Assembly: GCF_010728325.1 (NCBI RefSeq)
Contig: NZ_AP022570.1
Span: forward strand, 186,001-250,000
Direction: 5' to 3'
Source of the DNA: Mycolicibacterium poriferae
GTDB taxonomy: Bacteria; Actinomycetota; Actinomycetes; Mycobacteriales; Mycobacteriaceae
Length of the DNA stretch: 64,000 nt
Shown in pieces: positions 9,107 through 17,975 of the stretch (position 1 is the stretch's first letter; every line of letters starts with the position of its first letter). The position numbers and the translations under genes were made by a program. The notes under the pieces are model-generated. The model saw only the letters and a program-made list of their open reading frames with translations, did not search any database and had not been told where the DNA came from.

Positions 9107-10069
9107 TCAGGGCTGCAGGGGTTGGTCGAACCCGTGCTCCCGCACCCAGTTCGCCGCGGCTTCGTCCGGGTTGATGCCGGAGTTGCCGGAGGATTCGGTG
9201 TTGAGCCTGATCAGGTCCTCGGTGGTAAGCTCGGCCGACACCGCGTCGAGGACGGTCTTGAGCTCGTCGGACTTCTTCTGCGAACTGACCAGCGGGATCA
9301 CGTTGGCGGCGAGGAAATTGTTCTTCGGGTCCTCGAGCACCACCAGGTCGTTCTCCTCGATGGCCGGGGAAGTGCTGAAGATGTTGGCGGCGGTGACGGT
9401 GCCGTCGGTCAACGCCCGCACCGTTGCCGGGCCGCCGCCGTCGCTGATCGCCACGAAATTGCTGCGCGGGATGTCGAGTCCGTAGTTGGCCTTCAGCCCC
9501 GGCAGGCCCTCGGCGCGGTTGATGAACTCCGACGGCCCACCGAACTTCACTTCCGCCGAATGCTCGGCGAGGTCACCGATCGTGGTGAGATTCCAACGTT
9601 GCGCGGTCTCCGAGGTGACCGCGACGGTGTCCTTGTCCTCGGCCGGTGACGGGTTGAGGATCGACAGGTCGCCCGGCAGCTTTCGGAACAACTCCAGCAG
9701 CACCCCGTCGGGAGTGGTGACTTCGGTACTGGGGTCGAAGTACTGCAGGAGGTTGCCGGTGTACTCGGGGATCAGATCGATGGAGTGGTCCTGCACCGCC
9801 GGGATGTAGGTTTCGCGGCTGCCGATGCCGAACTGGCGGCCCACGGTGAACCCGTTCGCCTCCAGCGCCTGCGCATAGATCTCGCCGATGATCTTGGACT
9901 CGGGGAAGTCCGCCGAGCCGACCACGATCGATTTCAGGTCGCCGGAGACCTCTCCACCGCCCAGCGGATTGGCGCTGCCGCACGCCGCCACAATCAGTGC
10001 TACCAGCGCGTACACCGCGCTCAGCGCGACACGGCGCCCGGCCTGCCCGGCTCGTCGGGAACGATTCAC
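9107..10069 (-). CDS. proX: Osmolyte-binding lipoprotein of the ProXVWZ transporter
   Basis: A 320-residue extracytoplasmic solute-binding protein. The N-terminus has Arg residues, a hydrophobic stretch and a lipobox ending VAAC with Cys30, so it should be a lipoprotein. The mature part has OpuAC-family segments (VVGSADFPESKIIGEIYAQ, PEYTGNLLQYF). It is first in a five-gene minus-strand operon. GTG start at 10069, preceded by GGAAGG. It diverges from the LapA-domain gene over 93 bp, which must hold both promoters. Confidence 0.92.
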   Translation of the reverse strand: MNRSRRAGQAGRRVALSAVYALVALIVAACGSANPLGGGEVSGDLKSIVVGSADFPESKIIGEIYAQALEANGFTVGRQFGIGSRETYIPAVQDHSIDLIPEYTGNLLQYFDPSTEVTTPDGVLLELFRKLPGDLSILNPSPAEDKDTVAVTSETAQRWNLTTIGDLAEHSAEVKFGGPSEFINRAEGLPGLKANYGLDIPRSNFVAISDGGGPATVRALTDGTVTAANIFSTSPAIEENDLVVLEDPKNNFLAANVIPLVSSQKKSDELKTVLDAVSAELTTEDLIRLNTESSGNSGINPDEAAANWVREHGFDQPLQP

Positions 10070-10162
10070 GCGAACGTCCTTCCAGCTGTGAGGCTCCTGG
10101 GAACCTTTCGTGACCCTAACGCGACCCGCGTACTGGTTTCATCGGAAGACGGAAAGGGGAAA

Positions 10163-10549
10163 ATGGAAGGCATGACCAGCGATCCGTTCGCGTCGCCCGA
10201 CACGCCGTCCGACACGCCGCCCCCCGCTCCACCGGCCACGTCGTCCGACACGTCGAAGCCAGCAAAGAAGTCCGGGACACCCGAGGACGCCGTCAAGTTC
10301 ACCAGGGCGGCCGCGTTGTGGGGGTCGTTGATCTTCGGCTTCCTGATCCTGATCGTGCTGCTCATCTTCATCGCGCAGAACACCGAGTCAGCCGAGTTCG
10401 CCTTCCTCAACCTCAGCTGGAGCCTGCCGCTGGGCGTGGCGATCCTGTTCGCGGCCGTCGCCGGCGGGTTGTTGACGGTGGCCGTCGGCGCGGTACGCAT
10501 CTTCCAGCTACGCCGCGCCGCGAAGAAGAACCTCAAGGCCGGTCTCTGA
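10163..10549 (+). CDS. LapA-domain small membrane protein
   Basis: A 128-residue protein. Residues 1-50 are a Pro/Ser/Thr/Asp-rich cytoplasmic-type tail, and two hydrophobic helices follow (about 52-75 and 87-108). The loop FIAQNTESAEFAFLNLSWSLPLG is typical of the LapA (DUF1049) domain. It matches Rv3760 by position. ATG at 10163 follows GGAAAGGGG; an in-frame ATG at 10172 is possible. In other bacteria LapA-domain proteins help lipopolysaccharide assembly; the mycobacterial role is unknown. Confidence 0.8.
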   Translation: MEGMTSDPFASPDTPSDTPPPAPPATSSDTSKPAKKSGTPEDAVKFTRAAALWGSLIFGFLILIVLLIFIAQNTESAEFAFLNLSWSLPLGVAILFAAVAGGLLTVAVGAVRIFQLRRAAKKNLKAGL

Positions 10550-10554
10550 CCCGG

Positions 10555-11364
10555 TCACCGGATCATCACCAGCTGGTCGACCGAGTCCTTCGGTAGCTCG
10601 CCGTCGACGGTGGCGGTGACGGCCATGTTGTTGACCGTGATGGCGCCCTTGTGGTTGTCCAGCCACGCCGTGTCCGCGGCGTCGCGGCCGGTGGCGATGC
10701 GCACCATCGACTGACGCGGCGCCAGGCACGTGGCATCGACCACCTGCCAGCGACCGTCAACCAGCGCCTCGGCGACCGCGTGGAAGTCCATGGGCTGACA
10801 GCCCGGGGCATAGACCGAGACCAGCCGCGCGGGCACATTGACCGAGCGCAGCAGCGCGATGACCAGATGGGCGTAGTCGCGGCACACTCCGGAGCCGGCG
10901 AGCAGCGTGTCGGCCGCCCCGTCGATCGGATCGCTGGAGCCGGGCACGTAGCTCAGACGGGTACCGACCCACGACGAGATCTTCTCCAGCACGGAGACCG
11001 AGTCGGCGACGTCGCCGAATTCGGTGCCACCGAAACCGAAGAACTTGTCGGCCTCCGCGTAGCGGCTGGGACGTAGGTACGTCGAATAGTCCAGGTCACC
11101 GACCGGGGCGGGGTCGGCCTGACCCAGCACGGTGGCCGAGTAGGTGACCTTCAGATTTCCGACCGGGGCGTCGAGCATGTGGATGCGGTTGCCGTGTTCC
11201 CCGGCGATCTCGCGGACGTCGGGGTCGATTGTCTTGCCGTCCAACTCGAACGACAACGACTCCGTCACCTCGGCCCCCGGATGCGGCGCGACCGCGATCT
11301 GGAACTCCAGCGTCGTCGGCGCGGTGATCTGGACGTCCAACTCCGCACCGACATCACGCTTCAT
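10555..11364 (-). CDS. Transglutaminase-like protein
   Basis: A 269-residue cytoplasmic-type protein with a transglutaminase/protease-like fold. The triad is visible as Cys161 (GVCRDYAHL), His195 (MDFHAVAEA) and Asp210 (WQVVDAT). The N-terminal 100 residues form a beta-rich domain common to this group. The frame is open further upstream, but GGAAGG lies before ATG 11364 (or GTG 11367), and the product MKRDVGAELDV matches the usual N-terminus. The substrate is unknown; hydrolysis of isopeptide or peptide bonds is the likely chemistry. Confidence 0.82.
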   Translation of the reverse strand: MKRDVGAELDVQITAPTTLEFQIAVAPHPGAEVTESLSFELDGKTIDPDVREIAGEHGNRIHMLDAPVGNLKVTYSATVLGQADPAPVGDLDYSTYLRPSRYAEADKFFGFGGTEFGDVADSVSVLEKISSWVGTRLSYVPGSSDPIDGAADTLLAGSGVCRDYAHLVIALLRSVNVPARLVSVYAPGCQPMDFHAVAEALVDGRWQVVDATCLAPRQSMVRIATGRDAADTAWLDNHKGAITVNNMAVTATVDGELPKDSVDQLVMIR

Positions 11365-11465
11365 CACCGGGCGTTTCCTTCCGATCCGGGAAAGGAATCC
11401 CGAGGGTTGTTTTTGGGGCACGCGTCTTTCTACCCCGCAATGACCTGCGCCGAAACTCGGCGGCG

Positions 11466-12485
11466 TCAGCTCAGCTGGGCCAGCCCGGCGGCCACCAGCG
11501 GGCCGACGGCCCGCTCCACCTCGTCGCCGTCATCGGACACGCCGCTCTCGCGGGCCCGGTAGGCGATGCCCGCGCCGATGATCGCGAGCTTGAAATACGC
11601 CAGCGCCATGTAGAAGTCCCAGTTGTCCAGCGAACCGCCGGCTGCGGTGGCGTACTTCTCGGCCAGGGCGTCGGCGGACGGGATCTGGTCGGCCGCCCAC
11701 GCGGCGTCGGAATGCACCAGACGGAACGTCGGGTGCCGGTACACGCACATCAGTGCCGCGTCGGACAGCGGATCGCCCAGGGTCGACATCTCCCAGTCGA
11801 GGACGGCGACCACCTTGGTCGGATCGTCGTCGTCGAGGATCGTGTTGTCGATGCGGTAGTCCCCGTGCACGATCGCCGCGCGGCTCTGCGCCGGGACCGC
11901 GGCGGCCAGCTTGGCGTGCAGTTTCCTCACGTCGTCGTCGCAAGCGTCGTCGGCACGTTTGACGAGCTCCCACTGCGAACCCCAGCGCCGGACCTGCCGT
12001 TCCAGGTAGCCGGCCGGTTTACCGAAGTCGCCCAGCCCCACCGCGTCAGGATCCACCGCGTGCAGGTCGGCCAGCACGGTGATCAGTGAATCGACGCATG
12101 CCTCGATGGCGGCGGTGTCACCGAGCTCGGCGAGTTGATCGGAATAGCGCACCACCCGGCCGGGCACGTACTCGACCATCTGGAACGGCGCCCCCAGCAC
12201 CGAGTCGTCGTTGCGCATCGTCACCGCCCGCGCCACCGGCACCGGGGTGTCGGCCAGCGCGGCCACCACCCGGTATTCGCGCGCCATGTCGTGCGCCGAC
12301 GGGGTCAGGCCGTGCAGCGGTGGGCGACGCAGCACCCAGCGCGAGGTGTCGTCGCTGACCAGGAACGTCAGATTGGACCGGCCACCGGAGATGAACTCGG
12401 CGCGCAGGTCTCCGCTGCGCGGCACCCCGGCGTCACGCAGATGTCGATCCAGGGCGGTGAGGTCGAGGCCTTCGAGGTCGGTCAC
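11466..12485 (-). CDS. APH-family phosphotransferase (FadE36-type, not an acyl-CoA dehydrogenase)
   Basis: A 339-residue aminoglycoside-phosphotransferase-fold kinase. The catalytic loop is VHGDYRIDNTILDDD and the metal-binding Asp is in AVLDWEMSTLGDP. The N-terminal nucleotide lobe has FLVSDDTSRWVLRRPP. Homologues are called FadE36 in M. tuberculosis but resemble the kinase half of ACAD10/11, which phosphorylates hydroxyacyl-CoA. It lies 10 bp downstream of the histidine phosphatase gene on the same strand, so they probably share a transcript. The substrate is inferred to be a hydroxy-acyl or small-molecule hydroxyl. Confidence 0.85.
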   Translation of the reverse strand: MTDLEGLDLTALDRHLRDAGVPRSGDLRAEFISGGRSNLTFLVSDDTSRWVLRRPPLHGLTPSAHDMAREYRVVAALADTPVPVARAVTMRNDDSVLGAPFQMVEYVPGRVVRYSDQLAELGDTAAIEACVDSLITVLADLHAVDPDAVGLGDFGKPAGYLERQVRRWGSQWELVKRADDACDDDVRKLHAKLAAAVPAQSRAAIVHGDYRIDNTILDDDDPTKVVAVLDWEMSTLGDPLSDAALMCVYRHPTFRLVHSDAAWAADQIPSADALAEKYATAAGGSLDNWDFYMALAYFKLAIIGAGIAYRARESGVSDDGDEVERAVGPLVAAGLAQLS

Positions 12486-12495
12486 GCAGAACTGT

Positions 12496-13104
12496 CTACC
12501 ACCGCTGGTTCCGGGGCAATAAGTCCCATACGTGTTCGGTGGTGTTCACCGCCGCGACGGCCAGTCGCCCGGTCCGCGAGGACAGCAGCCGGGTCACCGA
12601 GGCGTAGTCGACGTGGAACGACAGCAGCCGCTCGGTGGCCAGGATGCGGTGCAGCAGCACGTTGATCACCCCGCCGTGGCTGAACACCGCCACGGTGTCG
12701 TCGTGGTCGGCCGCCGCCACCAGGTCGTCGACAGCGGCGCCCACCCGCCCCAGGAACTCCGACTCGTCCACCCCGCTGGGCAGCCGGCCGTCGATGAGGC
12801 GCTGCAACTCCTGCGGATTCTCCTTGGCGATCTGCTCGACGGGAATGTAGTGCGGCAGGTCGCGGTCGTACTCGGCGAATCGTTCATCGATCTCGATGGG
12901 GAGACCCAACTTGTCGGCGACCGGTCGGCCTGTCTCGATCGCGCGAACCTGAGGGCTGCTCACCAAGCGGGTGATCGGGAAGCGGGCCAGCGCGTCGGGC
13001 AGCCGCGCCGCCTGCGCCAGGCCATCGTCGGACAGTCTCGGGTCGGAGCCCTGCCCGGGCTCGCTTCGCCGGGGTAACGCATGTCGGACCAGAAGCAGTT
13101 GCAC
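12496..13104 (-). CDS. Histidine phosphatase family protein
   Basis: A 202-residue phosphatase with the catalytic RHA motif at the extreme N-terminus (QLLLVRHALPRR) and a second catalytic His in VAVFSHGGVINVLLH. The family dephosphorylates small phosphoesters through a phosphohistidine. GTG at 13104 is chosen because the RHA box normally lies within the first ten residues. The metallopeptidase gene starts only 18 bp away in the other direction, so each promoter must overlap the other gene. The kinase downstream suggests a phosphorylation/dephosphorylation pair, but that is context only. Confidence 0.85.
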   Translation of the reverse strand: MQLLLVRHALPRRSEPGQGSDPRLSDDGLAQAARLPDALARFPITRLVSSPQVRAIETGRPVADKLGLPIEIDERFAEYDRDLPHYIPVEQIAKENPQELQRLIDGRLPSGVDESEFLGRVGAAVDDLVAAADHDDTVAVFSHGGVINVLLHRILATERLLSFHVDYASVTRLLSSRTGRLAVAAVNTTEHVWDLLPRNQRW

Positions 13105-13122
13105 CGTGACACCATAGGTCTC

Positions 13123-14205
13123 GTGCGCGCCTTCGCCTGCCCCGCGTGCGGGTCGTTCGCACCGTTCGAAGCGACCGCCTGCTCGGCGTGCGCGGCGACC
13201 ATCGGCCTGCATCCGCCGTCGATGACGATGTTCGAACTCGGCAACGATGGTGTGGACATCGACGGTCGGTGCTGGATCCGCTGCACGCAGAGCGTGACAC
13301 TGGGTTGTAACTGGCTGGTTCCCGAGGAGGGCGACGACGCCCGGGGCCGGGGCCGGTGCCTGCCGGACTCGTTGATCCGTCGCGAACCCGACGCCTCGGA
13401 CACCGTCGCGCGGGAAAAGCTCGTGCCCACCGCCCAGGCGTTGCGCCGGCTGATCTACCAGTTGCTCGATCTGGGGCTGCCGGTGCAACCGTTCTGGCGC
13501 GCCGACGGGCCGCCCGGGCTCGCGTTCGACCTGCTGTCGAGCTACAGCGAGCGCGAACGGGTGACAATCGGGCACGCCGGCGGCGTCATCACCATCGACC
13601 TGGTCGAATCGCTCGACGCCTATCGCGAGTCCCTGCGGGTGCGCCTGGGCGAGCCGTATCGCACGATGCTCGGGCATTTCCGGCATGAGGTCGGCCACTA
13701 CTTCCAGCACATCCTCGTCGAAACCGGTTCGGGCGCAGACGAATATCTCGCCGAGTGCCGTGCGCTGTTCGGCGACGAGCAGGCCAGCTACGCCGCCGCG
13801 ATCGACCGTCACTACCGCTTTGGTGCGCCCGCGAACTGGGCCGAGTCGTTCATCTCGGAGTACGCGACGATGCACCCCTGGGAGGATTTCGCCGAGTGCT
13901 TCGCGCACTACCTGCACATCACCGACACCATCGACACCGCCCGCGAGGCGGGCATGGTGCTGCAGGCCGACCGCGTGCGGTTCGCCGCCCCGCGCGATGT
14001 GGTACCGCTGGAATGTTATGACGACGTCCCCGTCGAGCGGCTGCTCGACGACTGGTCGTGGATCTCGCTGTTCTTCAACAGGGTCAATACCGCGATGGGC
14101 AAGAGTCCGCTGTATCCGTTCACGATCCCGCCGCCGGTCGTGACCAAACTCGACTTCGTCCACCGGGTGGTTCGGGCCTCAGCCCGGGAGCGGAGAGCCG
14201 GATGA
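13123..14205 (+). CDS. Putative zinc-binding metallopeptidase
   Basis: A 360-residue protein. Residues 1-30 form a zinc ribbon (CPACGSF...CSAC). The middle contains a gluzincin-like motif FRHEVGHYFQ with two His and a Glu, followed by an acidic HPWEDFAECFAHYLHITD segment that could give the third ligand. This is the two-domain 'zinc-binding metallopeptidase' family of actinobacteria and proteobacteria. GTG 13123 is preferred because the ribbon begins at once; ATG 13081 is in frame but lies inside the divergent gene. The stop overlaps the SDR start (ATGA), so the pair is coupled. Confidence 0.82.
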   Translation: MRAFACPACGSFAPFEATACSACAATIGLHPPSMTMFELGNDGVDIDGRCWIRCTQSVTLGCNWLVPEEGDDARGRGRCLPDSLIRREPDASDTVAREKLVPTAQALRRLIYQLLDLGLPVQPFWRADGPPGLAFDLLSSYSERERVTIGHAGGVITIDLVESLDAYRESLRVRLGEPYRTMLGHFRHEVGHYFQHILVETGSGADEYLAECRALFGDEQASYAAAIDRHYRFGAPANWAESFISEYATMHPWEDFAECFAHYLHITDTIDTAREAGMVLQADRVRFAAPRDVVPLECYDDVPVERLLDDWSWISLFFNRVNTAMGKSPLYPFTIPPPVVTKLDFVHRVVRASARERRAG

Positions 14206-14963
14206 CCTACCCCGCTGAGCTTTTCGACCTGACCGACCGCGTGGTCCTGGTCACCGGCGGCAGCCGGGGGCTAGGGCGCGAGATGGCGTTGGCCGCGGCG
14301 CGGTGCGGTGCCGATGTCGTCATCGCCAGCCGCAAGTACGACTCCTGCGTCACGACCGCCGAGGAGATCACCGCCGCGACGGGCCGGCGCGCGTTCCCGT
14401 ACGCCGTGCACGTGGGGCGGTGGGACGAGTTGGACGGCCTCGTCGACGCCGTCTACGCCGAGTTCGGGCACATCGACGTGCTGGTCAACAACGCCGGCAT
14501 GTCACCGCTGTACGACAAGCTGTCCGACGTCACCGAGAAGTTGTTCGACGCGGTGACGAACCTCAACCTCAAGGGGCCGTTCCGGCTCTCGGCATTGATC
14601 GGCGAACGCATGGTCGCCGACGGCGGCGGCGCCATTGTCAACGTCAGCACCCACGGCTCGCTGCGCCCGCACCCGTCGTTCATCCCCTATGCGGCCGCCA
14701 AGGCGGGGCTGAACGCGATGACCGAGGGCCTCGCGCTGGCCTTCGGTCCGACCGTGCGCGTGAACACGCTGATGCCGGGTCCCTTCCTCACCGACGTCAG
14801 CGCGGCTTGGGACTTCGGTGACAACGCCAACCCGTTCGGTAGCAGCGCTCTGCAACGTGCGGGGCAGCCCGCCGAGATCATCGGCGCCGCATTGTTTCTC
14901 ATGTCAGATGCGTCGAGTTTCACCACCGGTTCGATCCTGCGTGCCGACGGGGGAAGCGTCTGA
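14202..14963 (+). CDS. Short-chain dehydrogenase/reductase
   Basis: A 253-residue SDR with cofactor motif GGSRGLG near 17-23, structural NNAG (VLVNNAGMSP), catalytic Ser in VSTHGS and YAAAKAG giving Tyr-x3-Lys. It is coupled to the metallopeptidase by a four-base overlap. The substrate is not evident. The convergent sulfatase stop is 39 bp away, and the space between holds a 14-bp direct repeat (14975 and 15001). Confidence 0.87.
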   Translation: MTYPAELFDLTDRVVLVTGGSRGLGREMALAAARCGADVVIASRKYDSCVTTAEEITAATGRRAFPYAVHVGRWDELDGLVDAVYAEFGHIDVLVNNAGMSPLYDKLSDVTEKLFDAVTNLNLKGPFRLSALIGERMVADGGGAIVNVSTHGSLRPHPSFIPYAAAKAGLNAMTEGLALAFGPTVRVNTLMPGPFLTDVSAAWDFGDNANPFGSSALQRAGQPAEIIGAALFLMSDASSFTTGSILRADGGSV

Positions 14964-15002
14964 CCATCCCGATCCGTCAGGGAGTGACTCCGGCACGACT
15001 CG

Positions 15003-16877
15003 TCAGGGAGTGACGATGTTGAACGCGGGATCTGGTTGGTCCAGCACCGACGTCAGTGATTCGAGGGCCGCGGCGTCGCCGGTGATCTGCAAGCCGGGCG
15101 AGTCGACGTCACCCCCGAGCAGGCTGATCAGCCGCAGCTTGCTGTCCAGGCGCAGGGTGGCGTGGGCGGTGGCCTCGTCGGCGGGCACCTTGCGGTAGAC
15201 CAACACGCCGTTGCGAAGCGTCAGCCGGTAGTTGTCCTGCCCGCCGAAGGTGACGTCGATCGCGAGCTCCAGGTCCCAGGCGCGGGGGCCGTTGACGCTG
15301 ATCGCCAGCACGTCGAACATCTGCTCGGGGGTCAGCTGACCCATCATCGACGGTGACGCGGCCTGCGTCGGGGTGCCGAAGTTGCCGTCGCGCAGTTCGG
15401 TGGCACCGGCCAGGAAGAAGTTACGCCAGGTCGCGGTCTCGGAACCGTAGGCCAACTGCTCCAGGGTGTCCGCGTACAGCTGTCGCGCCGCCCCGTGATT
15501 CTCGTCGGTGAACACCGCATGATCGAGAAGAGTTGCTGCCCAACGGGAATCACCCTCGTCGAACGCACTCTGCGCGAGTTCGACGACACGGTCGAGTCCA
15601 CCCATCGCCGCCACGTAACGCGGCCCGATCGCTTCGGGCGGGTGCGGCCACAGCCGCGCCGGGTTGCCGTCGAACCAGCCCATGTAGCGCTGGTAGACAG
15701 CCTTGACGTTGTGGCTGACCGAACCGTAGTAGCCATGCGCGTGCCAGGCCCGCTCCAGCGCCGGCGGCATCGCGAACGTCTCGGCGATCTCGATGCCGGT
15801 GTAGCCCTGGTTGAGCTGGCGCAGCGTCTGGTCATGCAGGTAGGCGTACAGATCCCGTTGCAGCGACAGGAATTCCACGATCTGTTCCTTGCCCCACGTC
15901 GGCCAGTGATGCGAGGCGAACACCACGTCGGCCCGATCGGCGAACGTGTCGATAGCTTCGGTGAGGTACCCGGCCCAGCCGTGCGGATCGCGCACCAGCG
16001 CGCCGCGCAGCGTCAGCAGGTTGTGCAGGTTGTGGGTGGCGTTCTCGGCCATGCACAACGCGCGGAACCGCGGAAAGTAGAAGTGCATCTCGGCCGGCGC
16101 CTCGGTTCCCGGGGCCATCTGGAACTCGATCTCGACACCGTCGACGGTGTGCTTCTCGCCGGTTTCGCGGATGTCGATGGTCGGCACGATGATCGCCACC
16201 TCGCCGGTCGACGGGGTCTGTCCGAGCCCGCAGCCCACCTGACCCTGCGGCCCGCGGGCCAGCGCGGCGCCGTACATGTAGCCGGCGCGGCGCGCCATCG
16301 CGGTACCGGCGTAGACGTTCTCCTGCACCGCATGCTCGGTGAAGCCCTCCGGGGCGATCACGGCGACCTTCCCGGCGTCGACGTCCTCCTGTGAGGTGAC
16401 CCCGAGGACGCCGCCGAAGTGGTCCACGTGGCTGTGGGTGTAAATCACGGCCTTCACCTCCCGGTCCCCGCGGTGCTGGCGGTAGAGCGCCAGCGCCGCG
16501 GCGGCGACCTCGGTGGACACCAACGGGTCGATCACGATGATGCCGGTGTCACCCTCGATGACCGTCATGTTCGACAGGTCGAAGCCGCGGATCTGGTAGA
16601 TGCCGGGCACCACCTCGTAAAGTCCCTGCTTGGCCACCAGGGTCGACTGCCGCCACAGGCTCGGGTGCACGCTGGTCGGCGCGTCGCCGGTCAGGAACGC
16701 GTAGACGTCGTTGTCCCACACCACGCGTCCGTCGGCGGCGGTGATGACACAGGGGTCCTGCTTGGCGATGAACCCACGGTCGGCATCAGCGAAATCCCGG
16801 GTGTCGTCGAACGGCAGGGCGTTCAGGTGTTCGCGGTGGGCAGCCTCGATCGTCGCCGTGGGCGGCTTGTTCTCCAT
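15003..16877 (-). CDS. Alkyl/aryl sulfatase of the metallo-beta-lactamase fold (SdsA-like)
   Basis: A 624-residue hydrolase. The binuclear zinc motif THSHVDHFGG is near residue 160, with further ligands in the CMAENATHNLHN and FASHHWPTWG segments. The C-terminal third is an SCP2-like domain (LAISVNGPRAWDLELAID, LRNGVLVY). This order (MBL, alkyl-sulfatase dimerisation, SCP2-like) is that of SdsA1-type enzymes, which cleave alkyl sulfates to alcohol and sulfate. No signal peptide is seen, so it is probably cytoplasmic. It corresponds to Rv3762c. ATG at 16877 is chosen; TTG and longer starts upstream are possible. Confidence 0.9.
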   Translation of the reverse strand: MENKPPTATIEAAHREHLNALPFDDTRDFADADRGFIAKQDPCVITAADGRVVWDNDVYAFLTGDAPTSVHPSLWRQSTLVAKQGLYEVVPGIYQIRGFDLSNMTVIEGDTGIIVIDPLVSTEVAAAALALYRQHRGDREVKAVIYTHSHVDHFGGVLGVTSQEDVDAGKVAVIAPEGFTEHAVQENVYAGTAMARRAGYMYGAALARGPQGQVGCGLGQTPSTGEVAIIVPTIDIRETGEKHTVDGVEIEFQMAPGTEAPAEMHFYFPRFRALCMAENATHNLHNLLTLRGALVRDPHGWAGYLTEAIDTFADRADVVFASHHWPTWGKEQIVEFLSLQRDLYAYLHDQTLRQLNQGYTGIEIAETFAMPPALERAWHAHGYYGSVSHNVKAVYQRYMGWFDGNPARLWPHPPEAIGPRYVAAMGGLDRVVELAQSAFDEGDSRWAATLLDHAVFTDENHGAARQLYADTLEQLAYGSETATWRNFFLAGATELRDGNFGTPTQAASPSMMGQLTPEQMFDVLAISVNGPRAWDLELAIDVTFGGQDNYRLTLRNGVLVYRKVPADEATAHATLRLDSKLRLISLLGGDVDSPGLQITGDAAALESLTSVLDQPDPAFNIVTP

Positions 16878-16927
16878 GTCTGCCAAGATAGCCACGCCGA
16901 GCCCGTCCGCGGTGGTTGACTGACGCA

Positions 16928-17287
16928 ATGGATGTACGTCGAGTGGTCACCGGGCACGATGAGTCCGGCAAGTCCGTGTTCGTCAGCGACGAAGCCGTCG
17001 CCCCGCGGAAGCCGGTGCTGCTGCCCGGCTCGGAATTCACACTGCTGTGGGGCGGGGATGAAACGCCGCAGTTCCCCGATGACGGCTCGATGCCCAACTG
17101 GCACACCTACTTTCCGCCGGTGGGCGGGTTCCGGTTCTCGGTGTTCACGTTGCCGCCCGGGACCGCGGAGGCCAGGACGGACGACCTCACCACCGAAGAG
17201 GCGATCGCCGACGGCGAGCAGAAGCTGCCGGGGCTGCTGGCGCTGTTCGTCTGCGGGGCGCACCACGCCAAAGTCGACCGCGGCTGA
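16928..17287 (+). pseudogene. Cupin-family gene with apparent in-frame internal deletion
   Basis: A 119-residue frame beginning MDVRRVVTGHDESGKSVFVSD, the usual N-terminus of a mycobacterial cupin family of about 170-180 residues as I recall it. It ends with the family's C-terminal signature FVCGAHHAKV. The central beta-barrel, including the metal-binding HTT...VVLSGE and NGTRH regions, is missing: residues run directly from KLPGL to LALFVCGAHH. The frame is intact, so a short protein may be made, but it should lack the cupin site. Its tail-to-tail neighbour is also internally deleted. Confidence 0.65.
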
Positions 17288-17306
17288 ATCAGCCGCTCTG
17301 CCCGGC

Positions 17307-17437
17307 CAGCCAGCGTTCAGCGCGCCGCTTCGACGCGCGGTACAGCCAGGCGTCCTGGATCACTCGATCCTGCTCACATGCGGCATGCCCGCCGCGATCT
17401 CGTGGACGTCGGCGACCGTGGCCGGCCGGTCAGCCAT
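17307..17437 (-). pseudogene. Remnant of a MmcQ/YjbR-family gene
   Basis: ATG at 17437 starts MADRPATVADVHEIAAGMPH, typical of the N-terminus of mycobacterial MmcQ/YjbR-like proteins, but a stop comes after 25 codons (TGA, 17362-17360). In another frame the next codons read VIQDAWLYRASKRRAERWL, typical of the C-terminus. The middle of the roughly 110-residue protein is absent and the two ends are joined out of frame near 17363. The start overlaps the metallophosphoesterase stop by 8 bp, so it was once the second gene of that transcript. Confidence 0.65.
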
Positions 17438-17936
17438 ACCGAGGCAACTGGTGCAGCTCGACGTCGGTCAGCGACGTCCCCCGCACCGAAGCCGTCATGT
17501 AGGTGCAGTGCGGCTGGCGTCGCCGGTCGGTCGGCGAACCCGGATTGAGCAGACGCAAACCGGTTTTGGTGGTCGTGTCCCACGGGATGTGGCTGTGCCC
17601 GAACACCAGGACATCGGTGTCGGGGTAGTCCCGGGCCATGCGCGCTTCCCGGCCCGTCGCCGCTCCGGTCTCGTGCACCACGGTGAACCGCAACCCGTCG
17701 AGGATCACGTCGGCCCGCTCAGGCAGCCGCCGGCGCAACTCGGTGCCGTCGTTGTTACCCCAGCACGCCACCAACCTCTTGGCGCGGGATTCCAGTTGGT
17801 CGAGCAGATCCGGTTCGACCCAGTCCCCGGCGTGGATGACCACGTCGGCAGCGTCGACGGCGTCCCAGACCTGCACCGGCAGATCCTTGGCGCGCTTGGG
17901 CAGGTGCGTGTCGGCGATCAGCAGAAGGCGCACCAC
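17430..17936 (-). CDS. YfcE/MJ0936-type metallophosphoesterase
   Basis: A 168-residue calcineurin-fold phosphodiesterase. The metal ligands lie in IADTHLPKRAK, VIHAGDW, CWGNNDG, VVHETG and VFGHSHIPW, in family order. Size and motifs match small YfcE-like enzymes that cleave phosphodiesters in vitro; the cellular substrate is unknown. The C-terminus (SLTDVELHQLPRYG) looks intact. GTG at 17936 or 17933 is the start. It is upstream of, and overlaps, the YjbR remnant. Confidence 0.87.
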   Translation of the reverse strand: MVRLLLIADTHLPKRAKDLPVQVWDAVDAADVVIHAGDWVEPDLLDQLESRAKRLVACWGNNDGTELRRRLPERADVILDGLRFTVVHETGAATGREARMARDYPDTDVLVFGHSHIPWDTTTKTGLRLLNPGSPTDRRRQPHCTYMTASVRGTSLTDVELHQLPRYG

Positions 17937-17975
17937 CCCAACTTAACGGCGGGGCCGCCAGTCCGGCGGCGGGTC

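Noticed and set aside
14975..15014. 14-bp direct repeat CGTCAGGGAGTGAC at the SDR/sulfatase junction
   Set aside because: Simple local duplication around the sulfatase stop codon; no functional signal seen.
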